From the NCBI RefSeq assembly GCF_013378445.1, contig NZ_JABXYK010000002.1, forward strand, positions 488,236-552,235: a stretch of DNA of 64,000 nucleotides, in the 5' to 3' direction. Source of the stretch: Mycoplana rhizolycopersici (GTDB lineage Bacteria; Pseudomonadota; Alphaproteobacteria; Rhizobiales; Rhizobiaceae). Made by a program: the position numbers and the translations under genes. Shown piece after piece: positions 37,401 to 45,525 of the stretch (position 1 is the first letter of the stretch; the number at the start of each line of letters is the position of its first letter). The notes under the pieces are model-generated. The model was not told where the DNA came from. It was given only the letters and a program-made list of their open reading frames with translations, and did no database searches.

Positions 37401-37819
37401 GCCCCTGACATGATCGACGCCTCGATCGCAAAGAGGATGAAGGTGAAGCTCGCATAGATTAGCGACGTGATCGTGGAGCCTATGTAGCCGAAGCTGGCGC
37501 CGCGGGTCAGAAGATCGATGTCTACACCATGGCGAATGGCATAGCGGCTGATCGGCAGGCCCACCACCAGGATCAGGAGGCTGGCGACAAGGATCGCGGC
37601 AATGGCGTTGGTCGTCCCGTAGGACATGGTGATCGCCCCGCCGATCGCCTCCAGCGCCAGGAAGGAGATGGCGCCGATCGCCGTCTGCGATATGCGCTCT
37701 GACGAAAATCGGCGGGCACTCTTGGCAGTGAAGCGCAGCGCATAGTCTTCGAGGGTCTGGTCGGCGACCCATCGATTGTACTGTCGGCGAACCGGAATGA
37801 TGCGCTGGCGTGCTGTCAT
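34430..37819 (-). CDS. NCS1-type permease fused to a histidine kinase and receiver
   Basis: A 1129-residue membrane sensor. Residues about 20-480 form a nucleobase:cation symporter-1 type permease with about twelve helices (RISQTAIGAISFLALEAIGG, LLTRGASFGYIGS, MNAYAGSLAWSNFFSRL). Residues about 503-540 hold nine cysteines in a compact cluster (CEICEHPF, CPAYAAPICSLCC, CHDMC), possibly a metal site. Two further helices lead to a kinase: H-box SHELRTPLNAVLGYAQ (His near 686), N-box RQILVNLVSNALKF, G-boxes DTGRGIAEKDLPRIFDPF and GLGLGLTITRLL. A receiver follows (D near 972, LIDISMPGMSG), then a C-terminal helical segment (IRLGEIGYVRGIEAKLAE). Start taken at 37819 (MTARQRIIP); 37897 is possible. 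The ligand is unknown: purine, hydantoin, allantoin or urea-related compounds are reasonable guesses. Confidence 0.92.
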   Translation of the reverse strand: MTARQRIIPVRRQYNRWVADQTLEDYALRFTAKSARRFSSERISQTAIGAISFLALEAIGGAITMSYGTTNAIAAILVASLLILVVGLPISRYAIRHGVDIDLLTRGASFGYIGSTITSLIYASFTFILFAIEASIMSGALELALGIPLWIGYIISAVAVIPLVTYGVRLISKFQLVTQPFWIVLNILPFVFIAFADWDSFGEWLAYAGIHHASGPPGTIAPFHLVEFGAASAVIFALMAQIGEQVDFLRFLPPDGQRKLRHRIAVFLAGSGWVVVGAPKLIAGSFLVVLALNAGVPSTQAADPAQMYYTAFGYMIPSETAAMLLMVAFVVVSQLKINVMNAYAGSLAWSNFFSRLTHSHPGRVIWLVFNVAIALLLMELGIYRLLEETLGIFSIVAMAWLCTISADLFVNKPLGLSPPGIEFKRAHLYDINPVGLGAMVFSATIALVAHFGAFGDIAASLAPYIAALAAFVASPLIAWWTDGKYYLARKPRRNWHLESTITCEICEHPFEPEDMAWCPAYAAPICSLCCSLDSRCHDMCKPKARFHAQAAFVARSVLPEPVIAKLTTRLGRYAMSAVLSIACIGVILAMIAHQAGSASPETATVVEQTVAIVFFVFAVVAGVACWFYVLAHDSRVVAEEESSRQNTLLLKEIAAHKKTDAALQDAKEAAEAANRAKSRYVVGLSHELRTPLNAVLGYAQVLERDDSIPAPRQSAIKVIRRSAEHLSGLIDGLLDISKIEAGKLQVYSNEINIHDFLDQIVDMFRPQAQAKGVAFEHVRSPSLPKFVRTDEKRLRQILVNLVSNALKFTDSGHIRLDVAYRSQVATFTIEDTGRGIAEKDLPRIFDPFQRGEAEHLGRMPGLGLGLTITRLLTQTLGGEISVTSARDRGTTFRVRLMLSAVSRPQPLVEPARKILGYGGPRRSVLVVDDNEDHRQLMREALEPIGFNLLSARDGGECLSLVEAIRPDLFLIDISMPGMSGWELVVRLREAGQAAPIVMLSANIGDGSTQGPAGGHDDTLAKPFALGQLYDKLALHLKLDWTYSVESTKTPAPSSLQRIIRPAPSHVAELIRLGEIGYVRGIEAKLAEIASEPEHRPFADALRDYVRAFDLSGYDAFLKNTGEERIGPRD

Positions 37820-37903
37820 GCCTAAAAAATGGCGCCCCTGATCAATTGAACAATCCGCAGGCATCTTTGCCAGAATGCGCCGCTTGGCAAGGGGCAATGC
37901 GTG

Positions 37904-38782
37904 TCAGATCGAACTTGCATACATTTCGTCAGTAAGCCAGCGTTCCAGCGCGACGGCATCCGCGCGGCTGGCAAGATGCTTCGCCACCCACAGCACGATC
38001 CGGCGCGGTCCGGGCGTGAAGCCGAACGGTGCCACGAGACGGCCCGATGAAAGCTGCTCCATCACCAGCATTTTCGGCACGACCGCCATGCCGAGGCCGC
38101 AGGCCGCCGCCTGGATGAGAAGATAGAAATGGTCGAAGCTCGTGCGTGGCTGCAGCGACAGATGATCCAGCCCGCAAACGGTCTGCCAGTCCGCCCAGGC
38201 TTCAGGCCTCGTGCGCGTCGCCAGGAGAGAAGCCCCCTCCAGTTTTTGGGGGGAGACGTCCCGCAACTGCTCCAGATACTCCGGCGCGCAGACCGGGCCG
38301 ATGTTCTCCACCCCGAGTTGTCGGATGACGGCGTCTTGTGGCGGATCGATGATGCTCGAGCGGATCGCCATGCCGATCTTGTCGCGCGCGAAGTCGACAC
38401 GGTTGTAGTTCATGTTGAACTGCAGTTCGATCTGGGGGTGCTTGTCGTGGAAATTGCTGATCCTGGGGATAATCCAGCCCATCATGATCGACGACGAACA
38501 TGACAGCGTCAGCGGCTCGGGGCGAACGCGCTCCACGCTTTCCTGGATCAGCTTGAATGCGCTTGCCAGCCCCTCGGCCAGCCGCGCGCCTTCCGGTGTG
38601 GGTTCCGTCGCCCGTGCGTTCTTGACGAGAAGCTTGACGCCGAGCGTTTCCTCCAGCGATTTGACCTGCCGGCTCACCGCTCCATGCGTGACGAAAAGTT
38701 CATTGGCCGCGAGCGTCATCGACCTGTGGCGGACGGCCGCTTCGAAGGCACGCAGGGCGTTCAGTGAGGGGAGGGCTGCCAT
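37904..38782 (-). CDS. LysR-family regulator, GcvA-like
   Basis: A 292-residue regulator starting MAALPSLNALRAFEAAVRH. The helix-turn-helix is LAANELFVTHGAVSRQVKSLEETLG, and the effector domain follows with TLSCSSSIMMGWIIPRI and AAACGLGMAVVPKML. The GcvA-like subgroup is suggested by the THGAVSRQV helix. ATG 38782 is favoured over one at 38812, as the conserved region starts directly after it. It faces the MFS gene divergently across a 180-base gap, the usual arrangement for a LysR regulator and its target. It also lies just upstream of the permease-kinase on the same strand. Confidence 0.88.
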   Translation of the reverse strand: MAALPSLNALRAFEAAVRHRSMTLAANELFVTHGAVSRQVKSLEETLGVKLLVKNARATEPTPEGARLAEGLASAFKLIQESVERVRPEPLTLSCSSSIMMGWIIPRISNFHDKHPQIELQFNMNYNRVDFARDKIGMAIRSSIIDPPQDAVIRQLGVENIGPVCAPEYLEQLRDVSPQKLEGASLLATRTRPEAWADWQTVCGLDHLSLQPRTSFDHFYLLIQAAACGLGMAVVPKMLVMEQLSSGRLVAPFGFTPGPRRIVLWVAKHLASRADAVALERWLTDEMYASSI

Positions 38783-38962
38783 GCTCGGTTCTTTCGTGTG
38801 AGTTTTTCTCACGCGACTAGCAGATTTAATCGATTGCCGAAACCTTGGAAATTTACATAAGCCGACCGTGGAGGCACGCGTCGCAAGACAATTCGGAGGA
38901 GCAAGAAGCTCGCCTGGCGTCGCGAGCCGTCATGTTTCATCGATGCGTGAGGAGGAGGTTTC

Positions 38963-40294
38963 ATGACGCCTGATACGCAGACTACCGAGGTCGAACGTTC
39001 GGCCATTCGCAAGGTGACCGTAAGGCTGGTGCCTTTCATCGCCCTGATGTTCTTCATCAACTTCCTCGACCGGACGGCGATCTCGTTTGCCGGCCCGAAC
39101 GGGATGACCGAAGATCTGGGCATGACCGCAGCCCAGTTCGGCTTCGCTGCCGGTATCTTCTTCTTCGGCTATATCATTCTCGAAGTACCGAGCAATCTGG
39201 CGCTTCACAAATACGGCGCGCGCCGCTGGCTGGCCCGCATCATGGTGACCTGGGGTATCGTCGCGATCCTCTTCACCTGGGTCAGCACGATCCCGCAGCT
39301 CTACGTCCTGCGCTTCCTGCTCGGCGTCGCCGAAGCGGGCTTCTTCCCGGGGGCGATCCTGTTCCTCAGCTCATGGGTTCCGCAGCGCCACCGCAGCACG
39401 GTGCTCGCGTTCTTCTACCTGGCGCAGCCGCTCACCATCGTCGTCGGCGCGCCGCTGGCCGCCTCGCTGATCCAGGCGCACGGCATGTTCGGCCTCGAAG
39501 GTTGGCGCATCATGTTCTTCGGCGTCGCTCTTCCCGCGATCATCGTCGGCATCGTCAGTTGGTTCTACCTGACCGACAAGCCGGCAGACGCGAAGTGGCT
39601 GACCGCTGAAGAAAAGGCATGGCTGACCGGCGAACTGGCCCGTGAAGACACGGCCAAGGCAACCGCGCATGGCAAGATGACCGGCCTGGCGTTGACCGAT
39701 CGTCGCGTCTGGCTGTTGTCGGCGCTGTATTTCGGCCTGATCTACGGCCTCTATGCGATCGCCTTCTTCCTTCCCACCATCATCTCGGGTTTCGAGGAGA
39801 AGTTCGGCACCAAGTTCGACGTCTTCGACAAGGGCCTGATCACCGCCATCCCGTATCTGCCCGCAGCCGTATCGATCTACCTCTGGAGCAAGTTTGCCGC
39901 CAGGAAGGGCGTGAAGGGCTGGCACGTCGGGTTGCCCGCCATCATCGGCGCGATCAGCATTCCGCTTGCGCTGTTCATGGGGTCGCCCGAAACGACGATC
40001 CTCATGATCACGATCACCGCCTGCGCGATCTTCTCGGCGCTGCCGAATTTCTGGACCATTCCCTCGCGCTTCCTCACCGGCCCGGCCGCGGCCGCCGGCA
40101 TCGCGCTGATCAACACCATCGGCAACGTGGCGGGCTTCGCTGCTCCCTACATCACCGGCGTGCTCAAGGACACGACGGGGCTGTACCAGCTGCCGATGTT
40201 CGTGGTCGGCGCCTTCATGCTGCTGGCTGGCGTCCTTGCCTTTTCCGTGGACTGGAAGGACCGGGCGTCGACGCCGCAGCTGCGCACGCACTGA
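38963..40294 (+). CDS. MFS transporter, anion:cation symporter (ACS) family
   Basis: A 443-residue inner-membrane carrier with twelve helices. The ACS pattern is visible in FINFLDRTAISFAGPNGM, GYIILEVPSNLALHKYGAR and RFLLGVAEAGFFPGAILFLSSW. Relatives carry organic anions such as tartrate, hexuronate or phthalate; the exact substrate is unknown. GAGGAGG stands before the ATG. The divergent LysR gene probably regulates it. A strong hairpin follows the stop codon. Confidence 0.9.
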   Translation: MTPDTQTTEVERSAIRKVTVRLVPFIALMFFINFLDRTAISFAGPNGMTEDLGMTAAQFGFAAGIFFFGYIILEVPSNLALHKYGARRWLARIMVTWGIVAILFTWVSTIPQLYVLRFLLGVAEAGFFPGAILFLSSWVPQRHRSTVLAFFYLAQPLTIVVGAPLAASLIQAHGMFGLEGWRIMFFGVALPAIIVGIVSWFYLTDKPADAKWLTAEEKAWLTGELAREDTAKATAHGKMTGLALTDRRVWLLSALYFGLIYGLYAIAFFLPTIISGFEEKFGTKFDVFDKGLITAIPYLPAAVSIYLWSKFAARKGVKGWHVGLPAIIGAISIPLALFMGSPETTILMITITACAIFSALPNFWTIPSRFLTGPAAAAGIALINTIGNVAGFAAPYITGVLKDTTGLYQLPMFVVGAFMLLAGVLAFSVDWKDRASTPQLRTH

Positions 40295-40320
40295 GGCAGT
40301 CCAGGTCTTTCTGAATTTCG

Positions 40321-40347
40321 AGGCCGGCGTCACTGACGCCGGCCTTT
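40321..40347 (+). terminator. Terminator after the MFS gene
   Basis: An 11-pair perfect stem (AGGCCGGCGTC with GACGCCGGCCT) closes a three-base loop and is followed by a short T run. Confidence 0.75.
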
Positions 40348-40454
40348 CCGTTTGCGGTATTCGAGGTTTTTGCGGCCCCGTTGCGCACTCTTCCCCTCCA
40401 TCTACGACAAATGACGTATGTGCACTGCAGCGCGAACACCCGATGATCGTTTAA

Positions 40455-40486
40455 GCAACGGTTAAGAGACAAAACCGTCCCGTTGC
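40455..40486 (+). promoter_or_regulatory. Nested inverted repeat upstream of urtA
   Basis: GCAACGG (40455-40461) and CCGTTGC (40480-40486) flank a second pair, ACGGTT (40458-40463) and AACCGT (40473-40478). The element ends 27 bases before the urtA start, in the leader or promoter. It could be an operator or an mRNA hairpin. No sigma-54 consensus was found nearby. Confidence 0.35.
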
Positions 40487-40513
40487 CCTTACGAACTAGA
40501 GGGGTTCACCGAC

Positions 40514-41806
40514 ATGAATATCAAGGCACGCCTGACCGGCGCATTTCTTGCTGCCGTTCTCTCGACCACGGCGCTCAATGGCGCATTCGCGGCCGATGAC
40601 ACGATCAAGGTCGGCATTCTGCACTCGCTGTCCGGCACCATGGCGATCTCGGAAACGACGCTGAAGGACGCCATGCTGATGCTCATCGACGAGCAGAACA
40701 AGAAGGGCGGCCTGCTCGGCAAGAAGCTGGAGGCCGTCGTCGTCGATCCGGCCTCCGACTGGCCGCTCTTCGCCGAGAAGGCGCGAGAGCTGATCTCCGT
40801 CAACGACGTCTCGGCCGTGTTCGGCTGCTGGACGTCCGTTTCGCGCAAGTCCGTGCTTCCGGTCTTCGAAGAACTCAACTCGATCCTGTTCTATCCCGTC
40901 CAGTACGAAGGCGAGGAAAGCCAGCGCAACGTCTTCTACACGGGCGCTGCCCCGAACCAGCAGGCGATCCCGGCCGTCGACTATCTGATGGAGAACGAGG
41001 AAGTCGAGCGCTGGGTTCTCGCCGGCACTGACTACGTCTATCCGCGTACCACCAACAAGATTCTCGAGGCCTATCTGATTTCCAAGGGTGTTGCGCCCGA
41101 GGACATCATGATCAACTACACGCCGTTCGGCCATTCCGACTGGCAGACGATCGTCTCCGACATCAAGAAGTTCGGCGCGGCCGGCAAGAAGACCGCCGTC
41201 GTCTCCACCATCAACGGCGATGCCAACGTGCCCTTCTACAAGGAGCTCGGCAACCAGGGCGTCAAGGCCGAGGACATCCCGGTCGTCGCCTTCTCGGTCG
41301 GTGAAGAGGAACTCGCCGGTCTGGATACTGCACCGCTCGTCGGCCATCTCGCCGCCTGGAACTACTTCCAGTCCGTCGACAACCCGGCCAACGCCGAATT
41401 CATCAAGACCTGGAAGGCCTACACGAAGAACGACAAGCGCGTGACCAACGACCCGATGGAAGCGCATTATATCGGCTTCAACATGTGGCTGAAGGCGGTC
41501 GAGAAGGCCGGCACCACCGACACCGACGCCGTGCTCGACGCGATGATCGGCGTCTCGGTGCCGAACCTGTCGGGCGGCTACTCGACCATGATGCCGAACC
41601 ACCACATCACCAAGCCGGTGCTGATCGGCGAGATCCAGGCCGACGGCCAGTTCGAGACCGTCTGGGAGACCCCCGGCCTCGTGGTCGGCGACGAATGGTC
41701 CGACTACCTGCCGGATTCGAAGGACCTGATCTCCGACTGGCGCGCCCCGATGTCGTGCGGCAACTTCAACGTCGCCACCGGCAAGTGCGGCGGCAAGGGT
41801 TCCTGA
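40514..41806 (+). CDS. urtA: Urea ABC transporter, substrate-binding protein
   Basis: A 430-residue periplasmic protein of the UrtA family. A signal peptide (residues 1-27, ending GAFA before ADD) leads to TIKVGILHSLSGTMAISET, the family start. UrtA-specific segments are FGCWTSVSRKSVLPVFEELN, LFYPVQYEGEESQRNVFY and YLMENEEVERWVLAGTDYVY. It captures urea, or short-chain amides, with high affinity. It is the first gene of urtABCDE-ureDABCEFG. Two hairpins follow its stop codon. Confidence 0.96.
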   Translation: MNIKARLTGAFLAAVLSTTALNGAFAADDTIKVGILHSLSGTMAISETTLKDAMLMLIDEQNKKGGLLGKKLEAVVVDPASDWPLFAEKARELISVNDVSAVFGCWTSVSRKSVLPVFEELNSILFYPVQYEGEESQRNVFYTGAAPNQQAIPAVDYLMENEEVERWVLAGTDYVYPRTTNKILEAYLISKGVAPEDIMINYTPFGHSDWQTIVSDIKKFGAAGKKTAVVSTINGDANVPFYKELGNQGVKAEDIPVVAFSVGEEELAGLDTAPLVGHLAAWNYFQSVDNPANAEFIKTWKAYTKNDKRVTNDPMEAHYIGFNMWLKAVEKAGTTDTDAVLDAMIGVSVPNLSGGYSTMMPNHHITKPVLIGEIQADGQFETVWETPGLVVGDEWSDYLPDSKDLISDWRAPMSCGNFNVATGKCGGKGS

Positions 41807-41826
41807 CACGCAAGGTTCGATCGGAC

Positions 41827-41894
41827 GGCCATGAAGGTTCGCCTTCGTGGCCGGCCGGAAGCATCCCGCCATCTCCGGTGGCGGGATGCTTCCG
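41827..41894 (+). promoter_or_regulatory. Tandem hairpins in the urtA-urtB gap
   Basis: The first hairpin pairs 41827-41837 with 41842-41852 around a TTCG tetraloop, with one G-U pair. The second pairs 41856-41871 with 41879-41894 in a perfect 16-base stem with a 7-base loop. There is no T run after either, so they are more likely mRNA stabilisers that raise the amount of binding protein than terminators. Similar structures after binding-protein genes are well known, for example malE-malF. Confidence 0.6.
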
Positions 41895-41955
41895 AAATCT
41901 GGATGCGCATGCCGAGGGCCAACACGGCCTGAACCGGCCCGGCGAGGATAAACCC

Positions 41956-43587
41956 ATGTTGACGCGGCTAGCCTATCGATCGCTCCAGTCCCTGCTGGTG
42001 ACGTTTTGCCTCCTCATTACCGTATTTGCGACCGACCTCCGCGCCGAGGACGACTTGCGGGCGATGATCAATGCGCTGGGCGAGGGGAATTTCTCGCAGA
42101 CCGCGAAACAGGTCGAGGCGCTGGCAAAGACCGGCGACCCGAAGATCGTTCCCGCGCTCGAGGCGCTTGCCGCGGGCGACCTCTATCAGCGCAAGTCCGA
42201 CAAGCAGGTCTTCCTGACGAAATCGTCCGGCGGCACTCTCATTCTCATCGATCCCCTAAGCGGCGAGGAGGCCGGCACGGAGGCGTCCGGCGCGCTTGCA
42301 AAGATCAAGGTCAACAACAGCCTGCGCCGCGTCGTTCGCTCCGCCCTCGGCGGCCTGACGCTGATGAGCCCGGATGCGGGCACCCGCCTTCAGGCCGCGC
42401 AAACCTTGCTGCGCACCCCTTCGGCGGACGCGCTCGAACCGGTCGAGACGGCGCTAGCGGCCGAGACCGACGCCCGCGTGAAGTTGGTACTGGAGCGCGC
42501 GCGCGCTGCAGCCCTCTTGGTTTTGGACCGGCCGGACGACGAGAAGAAGGCCGCAATCGAAATCATTGGCAATGCCGGCGGCCAGGATTCGCTGTCGCTG
42601 CTGAGTGCGGCCCTTGCCTCTGCCGACGACACGCTGAAACCCGATATCGAGGCCGCCATCTCGGACATCCAGGACCGCCAGGCCTTGTGGGCCGCCGGCC
42701 AGAACGTCTGGTACGGCCTGTCGCTTGGCTCCGTCCTGCTGCTCGCCGCGATCGGGCTTGCCATCACATTCGGCGTCATGGGCATCATCAACATGGCCCA
42801 CGGCGAGATGGTGATGCTCGGCGCCTACACCACCTTCGTGGTCCAGGAGATCATCCGCAACTCCTATCCGTGGCTGTTTGACTGGTCGCTGGCGATCGCC
42901 CTGCCGCTCGCCTTCCTCGTCACCGGCGCGGTCGGCCTTGCGATCGAGCGCGGCGTCATCCGCTTCCTCTACGGCCGTCCGCTCGAGACGCTGCTGGCCA
43001 CCTGGGGCATCTCGCTTATCCTCCAGCAGGCTGTCCGCACCATCTTCGGCCCGACCAACCGCGAGGTCGGCAATCCGTCGTGGATGTCCGGCGCCTTCGA
43101 GCTCGGCGGCCTGACGATTACCTGGAACCGGCTCTGGATCATCGTCTTTTCGCTCGCTGTCTTCGCGGCCCTGCTGTTCCTCCTGAAGAAGACGCCGATG
43201 GGCCTGCAGATGCGGGCGGTAACGCAGAACCGCCGCATGGCCTCCTCCATGGGCATTAGGACACCCTGGGTCGACGCGCTGACCTTCGCGCTCGGCTCCG
43301 GCATCGCCGGCATCGCCGGCGTCGCGCTCTCGCAGATCGACAACGTCTCGCCGAACCTCGGCCAGGGCTACATCATCGACAGCTTCATGGTCGTGGTCTT
43401 CGGTGGCGTCGGCAATCTGTGGGGCACGCTCGTCGGCGCCTTCACGCTTGGCATCCTCAACAAGTTCCTCGAACCCTATGCGGGCGCCGTCCTCGGCAAG
43501 ATCCTCGTTCTCGTGCTGATCATCCTCTTCATCCAGAAGCGGCCGCGCGGGCTGTTCGCACTCAAGGGCAGGGCGGTGGAAGCATGA
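41956..43587 (+). CDS. urtB: Urea ABC transporter, permease UrtB
   Basis: A 543-residue LivH-type permease with an unusual N-terminus that is characteristic for proteobacterial UrtB. A signal-like helix (LVTFCLLITVFATDLRA) is followed by about 220 residues of soluble helical repeats (AKQVEALAKTGDPKIVPALE and similar), which should lie in the periplasm, and then about eight membrane helices with GVMGIINMAHGEMVMLGAY and NLGQGYIIDSFMVVVFGGVG. The ATG at 41956 is chosen since the frame upstream only reads through urtA and the hairpins. ATGA links it to urtC. Confidence 0.94.
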   Translation: MLTRLAYRSLQSLLVTFCLLITVFATDLRAEDDLRAMINALGEGNFSQTAKQVEALAKTGDPKIVPALEALAAGDLYQRKSDKQVFLTKSSGGTLILIDPLSGEEAGTEASGALAKIKVNNSLRRVVRSALGGLTLMSPDAGTRLQAAQTLLRTPSADALEPVETALAAETDARVKLVLERARAAALLVLDRPDDEKKAAIEIIGNAGGQDSLSLLSAALASADDTLKPDIEAAISDIQDRQALWAAGQNVWYGLSLGSVLLLAAIGLAITFGVMGIINMAHGEMVMLGAYTTFVVQEIIRNSYPWLFDWSLAIALPLAFLVTGAVGLAIERGVIRFLYGRPLETLLATWGISLILQQAVRTIFGPTNREVGNPSWMSGAFELGGLTITWNRLWIIVFSLAVFAALLFLLKKTPMGLQMRAVTQNRRMASSMGIRTPWVDALTFALGSGIAGIAGVALSQIDNVSPNLGQGYIIDSFMVVVFGGVGNLWGTLVGAFTLGILNKFLEPYAGAVLGKILVLVLIILFIQKRPRGLFALKGRAVEA

Positions 43588-44747
43588 TCACCTCGTTTCT
43601 CCTCAAATCCTTCGACCGCACGATCGTCATAGCCGTCGCCATCATTCTCGGGCTCGCGCTGATTGTGCCGGCGCTGAACCTGCTGACCGCGCCCGATCAT
43701 CCGTTGCACGTGCCGACCTACCTGGTCTCGCTGTTCGGAAAGTACCTGACCTACGCGCTGCTGGCGCTGGCGCTCGACCTCGTCTGGGGCTTCTGCGGCA
43801 TCCTTTCGCTGGGGCACGCCGCCTTCTTCGCGCTCGGCGGCTATGCCATGGGCATGTACCTGATGCGCCAGATCGGCGCGCGCGGCTCCTACGGCAATCC
43901 GCTGCTGCCGGACTTCATGGTCTTCCTCAACTGGAAGGAACTGCCCTGGTTCTGGTACGGCTTCGACATGTTCTGGTTTGCGGCCCTGATGGTTGTGCTG
44001 GTGCCGGGCCTGCTCGCCTTCGTCTTCGGCTGGTTCGCCTTCCGCTCCCGCGTCAACGGCGTCTACCTGTCGATCATCACCCAGGCGATGACGTTCGCGC
44101 TGCTGCTCGCCTTCTTCCGCAACGACATGGGCTTCGGCGGCAACAACGGCCTGACCGACTTCAAGGACATCCTCGGCTTCAACATCCAGGCCCAAGGCAC
44201 CCGCGCGGCCCTGTTTGCGGCGTCCGCCGTGGCGCTGGCACTCTCGCTGATCCTGACGTCAGGGATGGTCCGCTCCAAATACGGCAAGATCCTCGTCGGC
44301 GTGCGCGACGCCGAAAGCCGCACCCGCTTCCTCGGCTACCGCGTCGAGCACTTCAAGCTGTTCGCCTTCACTGTGTCTGCGATGATGGCGGGCGTGGCCG
44401 GCGCGCTTTACGTGCCGCAGGTCGGCATCATCAATCCCGGCGAGTTCGAGCCCGGCAACTCGATCGAAGTCGTGATCTGGACGGCGGTCGGCGGCCGCGG
44501 CACGCTGATCGGCCCGATCATCGGCGCCATCCTCGTCAATGGCGGCAAAAGCATCTTCACCGCCGCCTTCCCGGAATTCTGGCTGTTCGCGCTCGGCGGG
44601 CTATTCGTCCTCGTCACCCTGTTCCTGCCGAAGGGCATCGTCGGCACGGTGCAGGCATGGCGGGCGAAGCGGAAGGAATATCGCAAGGCCGCCGAAGACG
44701 AGGCGGCGAGGGGCCAGGCCGTGGCCGAGCCGGTAGCGGCGGAGTGA
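43584..44747 (+). CDS. urtC: Urea ABC transporter, permease UrtC
   Basis: A 387-residue LivM-type permease that pairs with UrtB. Family segments are LDLVWGFCGILSLGHAAFFALGG-type (GFCGILSLGHAAFF), YLSIITQAMTFALLLAFFRND and VWTAVGGRGTLIGP-type loops near the end. The start is the ATG of the ATGA overlap at 43584. The last 25 residues are charged. urtD begins two bases after the stop, with GGAGTGAGG as ribosome-binding site. Confidence 0.94.
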   Translation: MITSFLLKSFDRTIVIAVAIILGLALIVPALNLLTAPDHPLHVPTYLVSLFGKYLTYALLALALDLVWGFCGILSLGHAAFFALGGYAMGMYLMRQIGARGSYGNPLLPDFMVFLNWKELPWFWYGFDMFWFAALMVVLVPGLLAFVFGWFAFRSRVNGVYLSIITQAMTFALLLAFFRNDMGFGGNNGLTDFKDILGFNIQAQGTRAALFAASAVALALSLILTSGMVRSKYGKILVGVRDAESRTRFLGYRVEHFKLFAFTVSAMMAGVAGALYVPQVGIINPGEFEPGNSIEVVIWTAVGGRGTLIGPIIGAILVNGGKSIFTAAFPEFWLFALGGLFVLVTLFLPKGIVGTVQAWRAKRKEYRKAAEDEAARGQAVAEPVAAE

Positions 44748-44749
44748 GG

Positions 44750-45505
44750 ATGATGAACGAGAAGAAACCGACCAGCCTGCTTTATCTCGACGGCGTCTCC
44801 GTCTCCTTCGACGGCTTCAAGGCGCTGAATTCGCTGTCCTTCGTCATCGAGCCCGGAGAACTGCGCGCCATCATCGGCCCGAACGGCGCCGGCAAGACGA
44901 CGATGATGGACATCATCACCGGCAAGACCCGGCCCGACTCGGGCGAAGTCTTCTTCAAGGGCGACATCGACCTGACCAGGCGCGACGAGGCGGAGATCGC
45001 CCAGCTCGGCATCGGCCGGAAGTTCCAGAAGCCGACGGTGTTCGAGAGCCACACCGTCTGGGACAATCTCGAACTGGCCCTGAACCGCAAGCGCGGCGTC
45101 TTCGCCACCCTGTTCTACCGCATGACGCTGGAGGACAACGCCCGCATCGAGGAGATCCTTTCGACGGTGCGGCTTTCGAACCGCCGCAACGACTTCGCCG
45201 CCAGCCTTAGCCACGGCCAGAAGCAGTGGTTGGAGATCGGGATGCTGCTGGCGCAGGAGCCGGAGTTGCTTCTCGTCGACGAGCCTGTCGCCGGCATGAC
45301 CGATGCCGAGACGGCCGAGACCGCGATCCTTTTGAAGGAGATCGCCAAGACGCGTTCGGTCGTCGTCGTCGAGCACGACATGGGCTTCATCCGCGATCTT
45401 GGCGTCAAGGTGACGTGCCTGGCGGAGGGCTCGGTTCTGGCGGAAGGCTCGATCGACTTCGTCAGCGCCGATCAGAAGGTGATCGAGAACTATCTGGGGC
45501 GGTGA
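44750..45505 (+). CDS. urtD: Urea ABC transporter, ATP-binding protein UrtD
   Basis: A 251-residue ATPase. Walker A is GPNGAGKTT, the ABC signature is degenerate, SLSHGQKQWLEIGMLLA, as usual in UrtD, and Walker B is LLLVDEPVAGMTDAE. The switch histidine is in VVVVEHDMGF. Two adjacent ATGs (44750 and 44753) are possible starts; the first has the better-placed GAG-rich site. It works as a heterodimer with UrtE. A repeat element separates it from urtE. Confidence 0.95.
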   Translation: MMNEKKPTSLLYLDGVSVSFDGFKALNSLSFVIEPGELRAIIGPNGAGKTTMMDIITGKTRPDSGEVFFKGDIDLTRRDEAEIAQLGIGRKFQKPTVFESHTVWDNLELALNRKRGVFATLFYRMTLEDNARIEEILSTVRLSNRRNDFAASLSHGQKQWLEIGMLLAQEPELLLVDEPVAGMTDAETAETAILLKEIAKTRSVVVVEHDMGFIRDLGVKVTCLAEGSVLAEGSIDFVSADQKVIENYLGR

Positions 45506-45525
45506 GGGTTCCGACGGGTGCAATG

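Noticed and set aside
41485..41955. Upstream extension of urtB through the end of urtA and the hairpins
   Set aside because: Similarity to UrtB starts at its signal-like helix at 41956; the upstream part translates the urtA gene in another frame.
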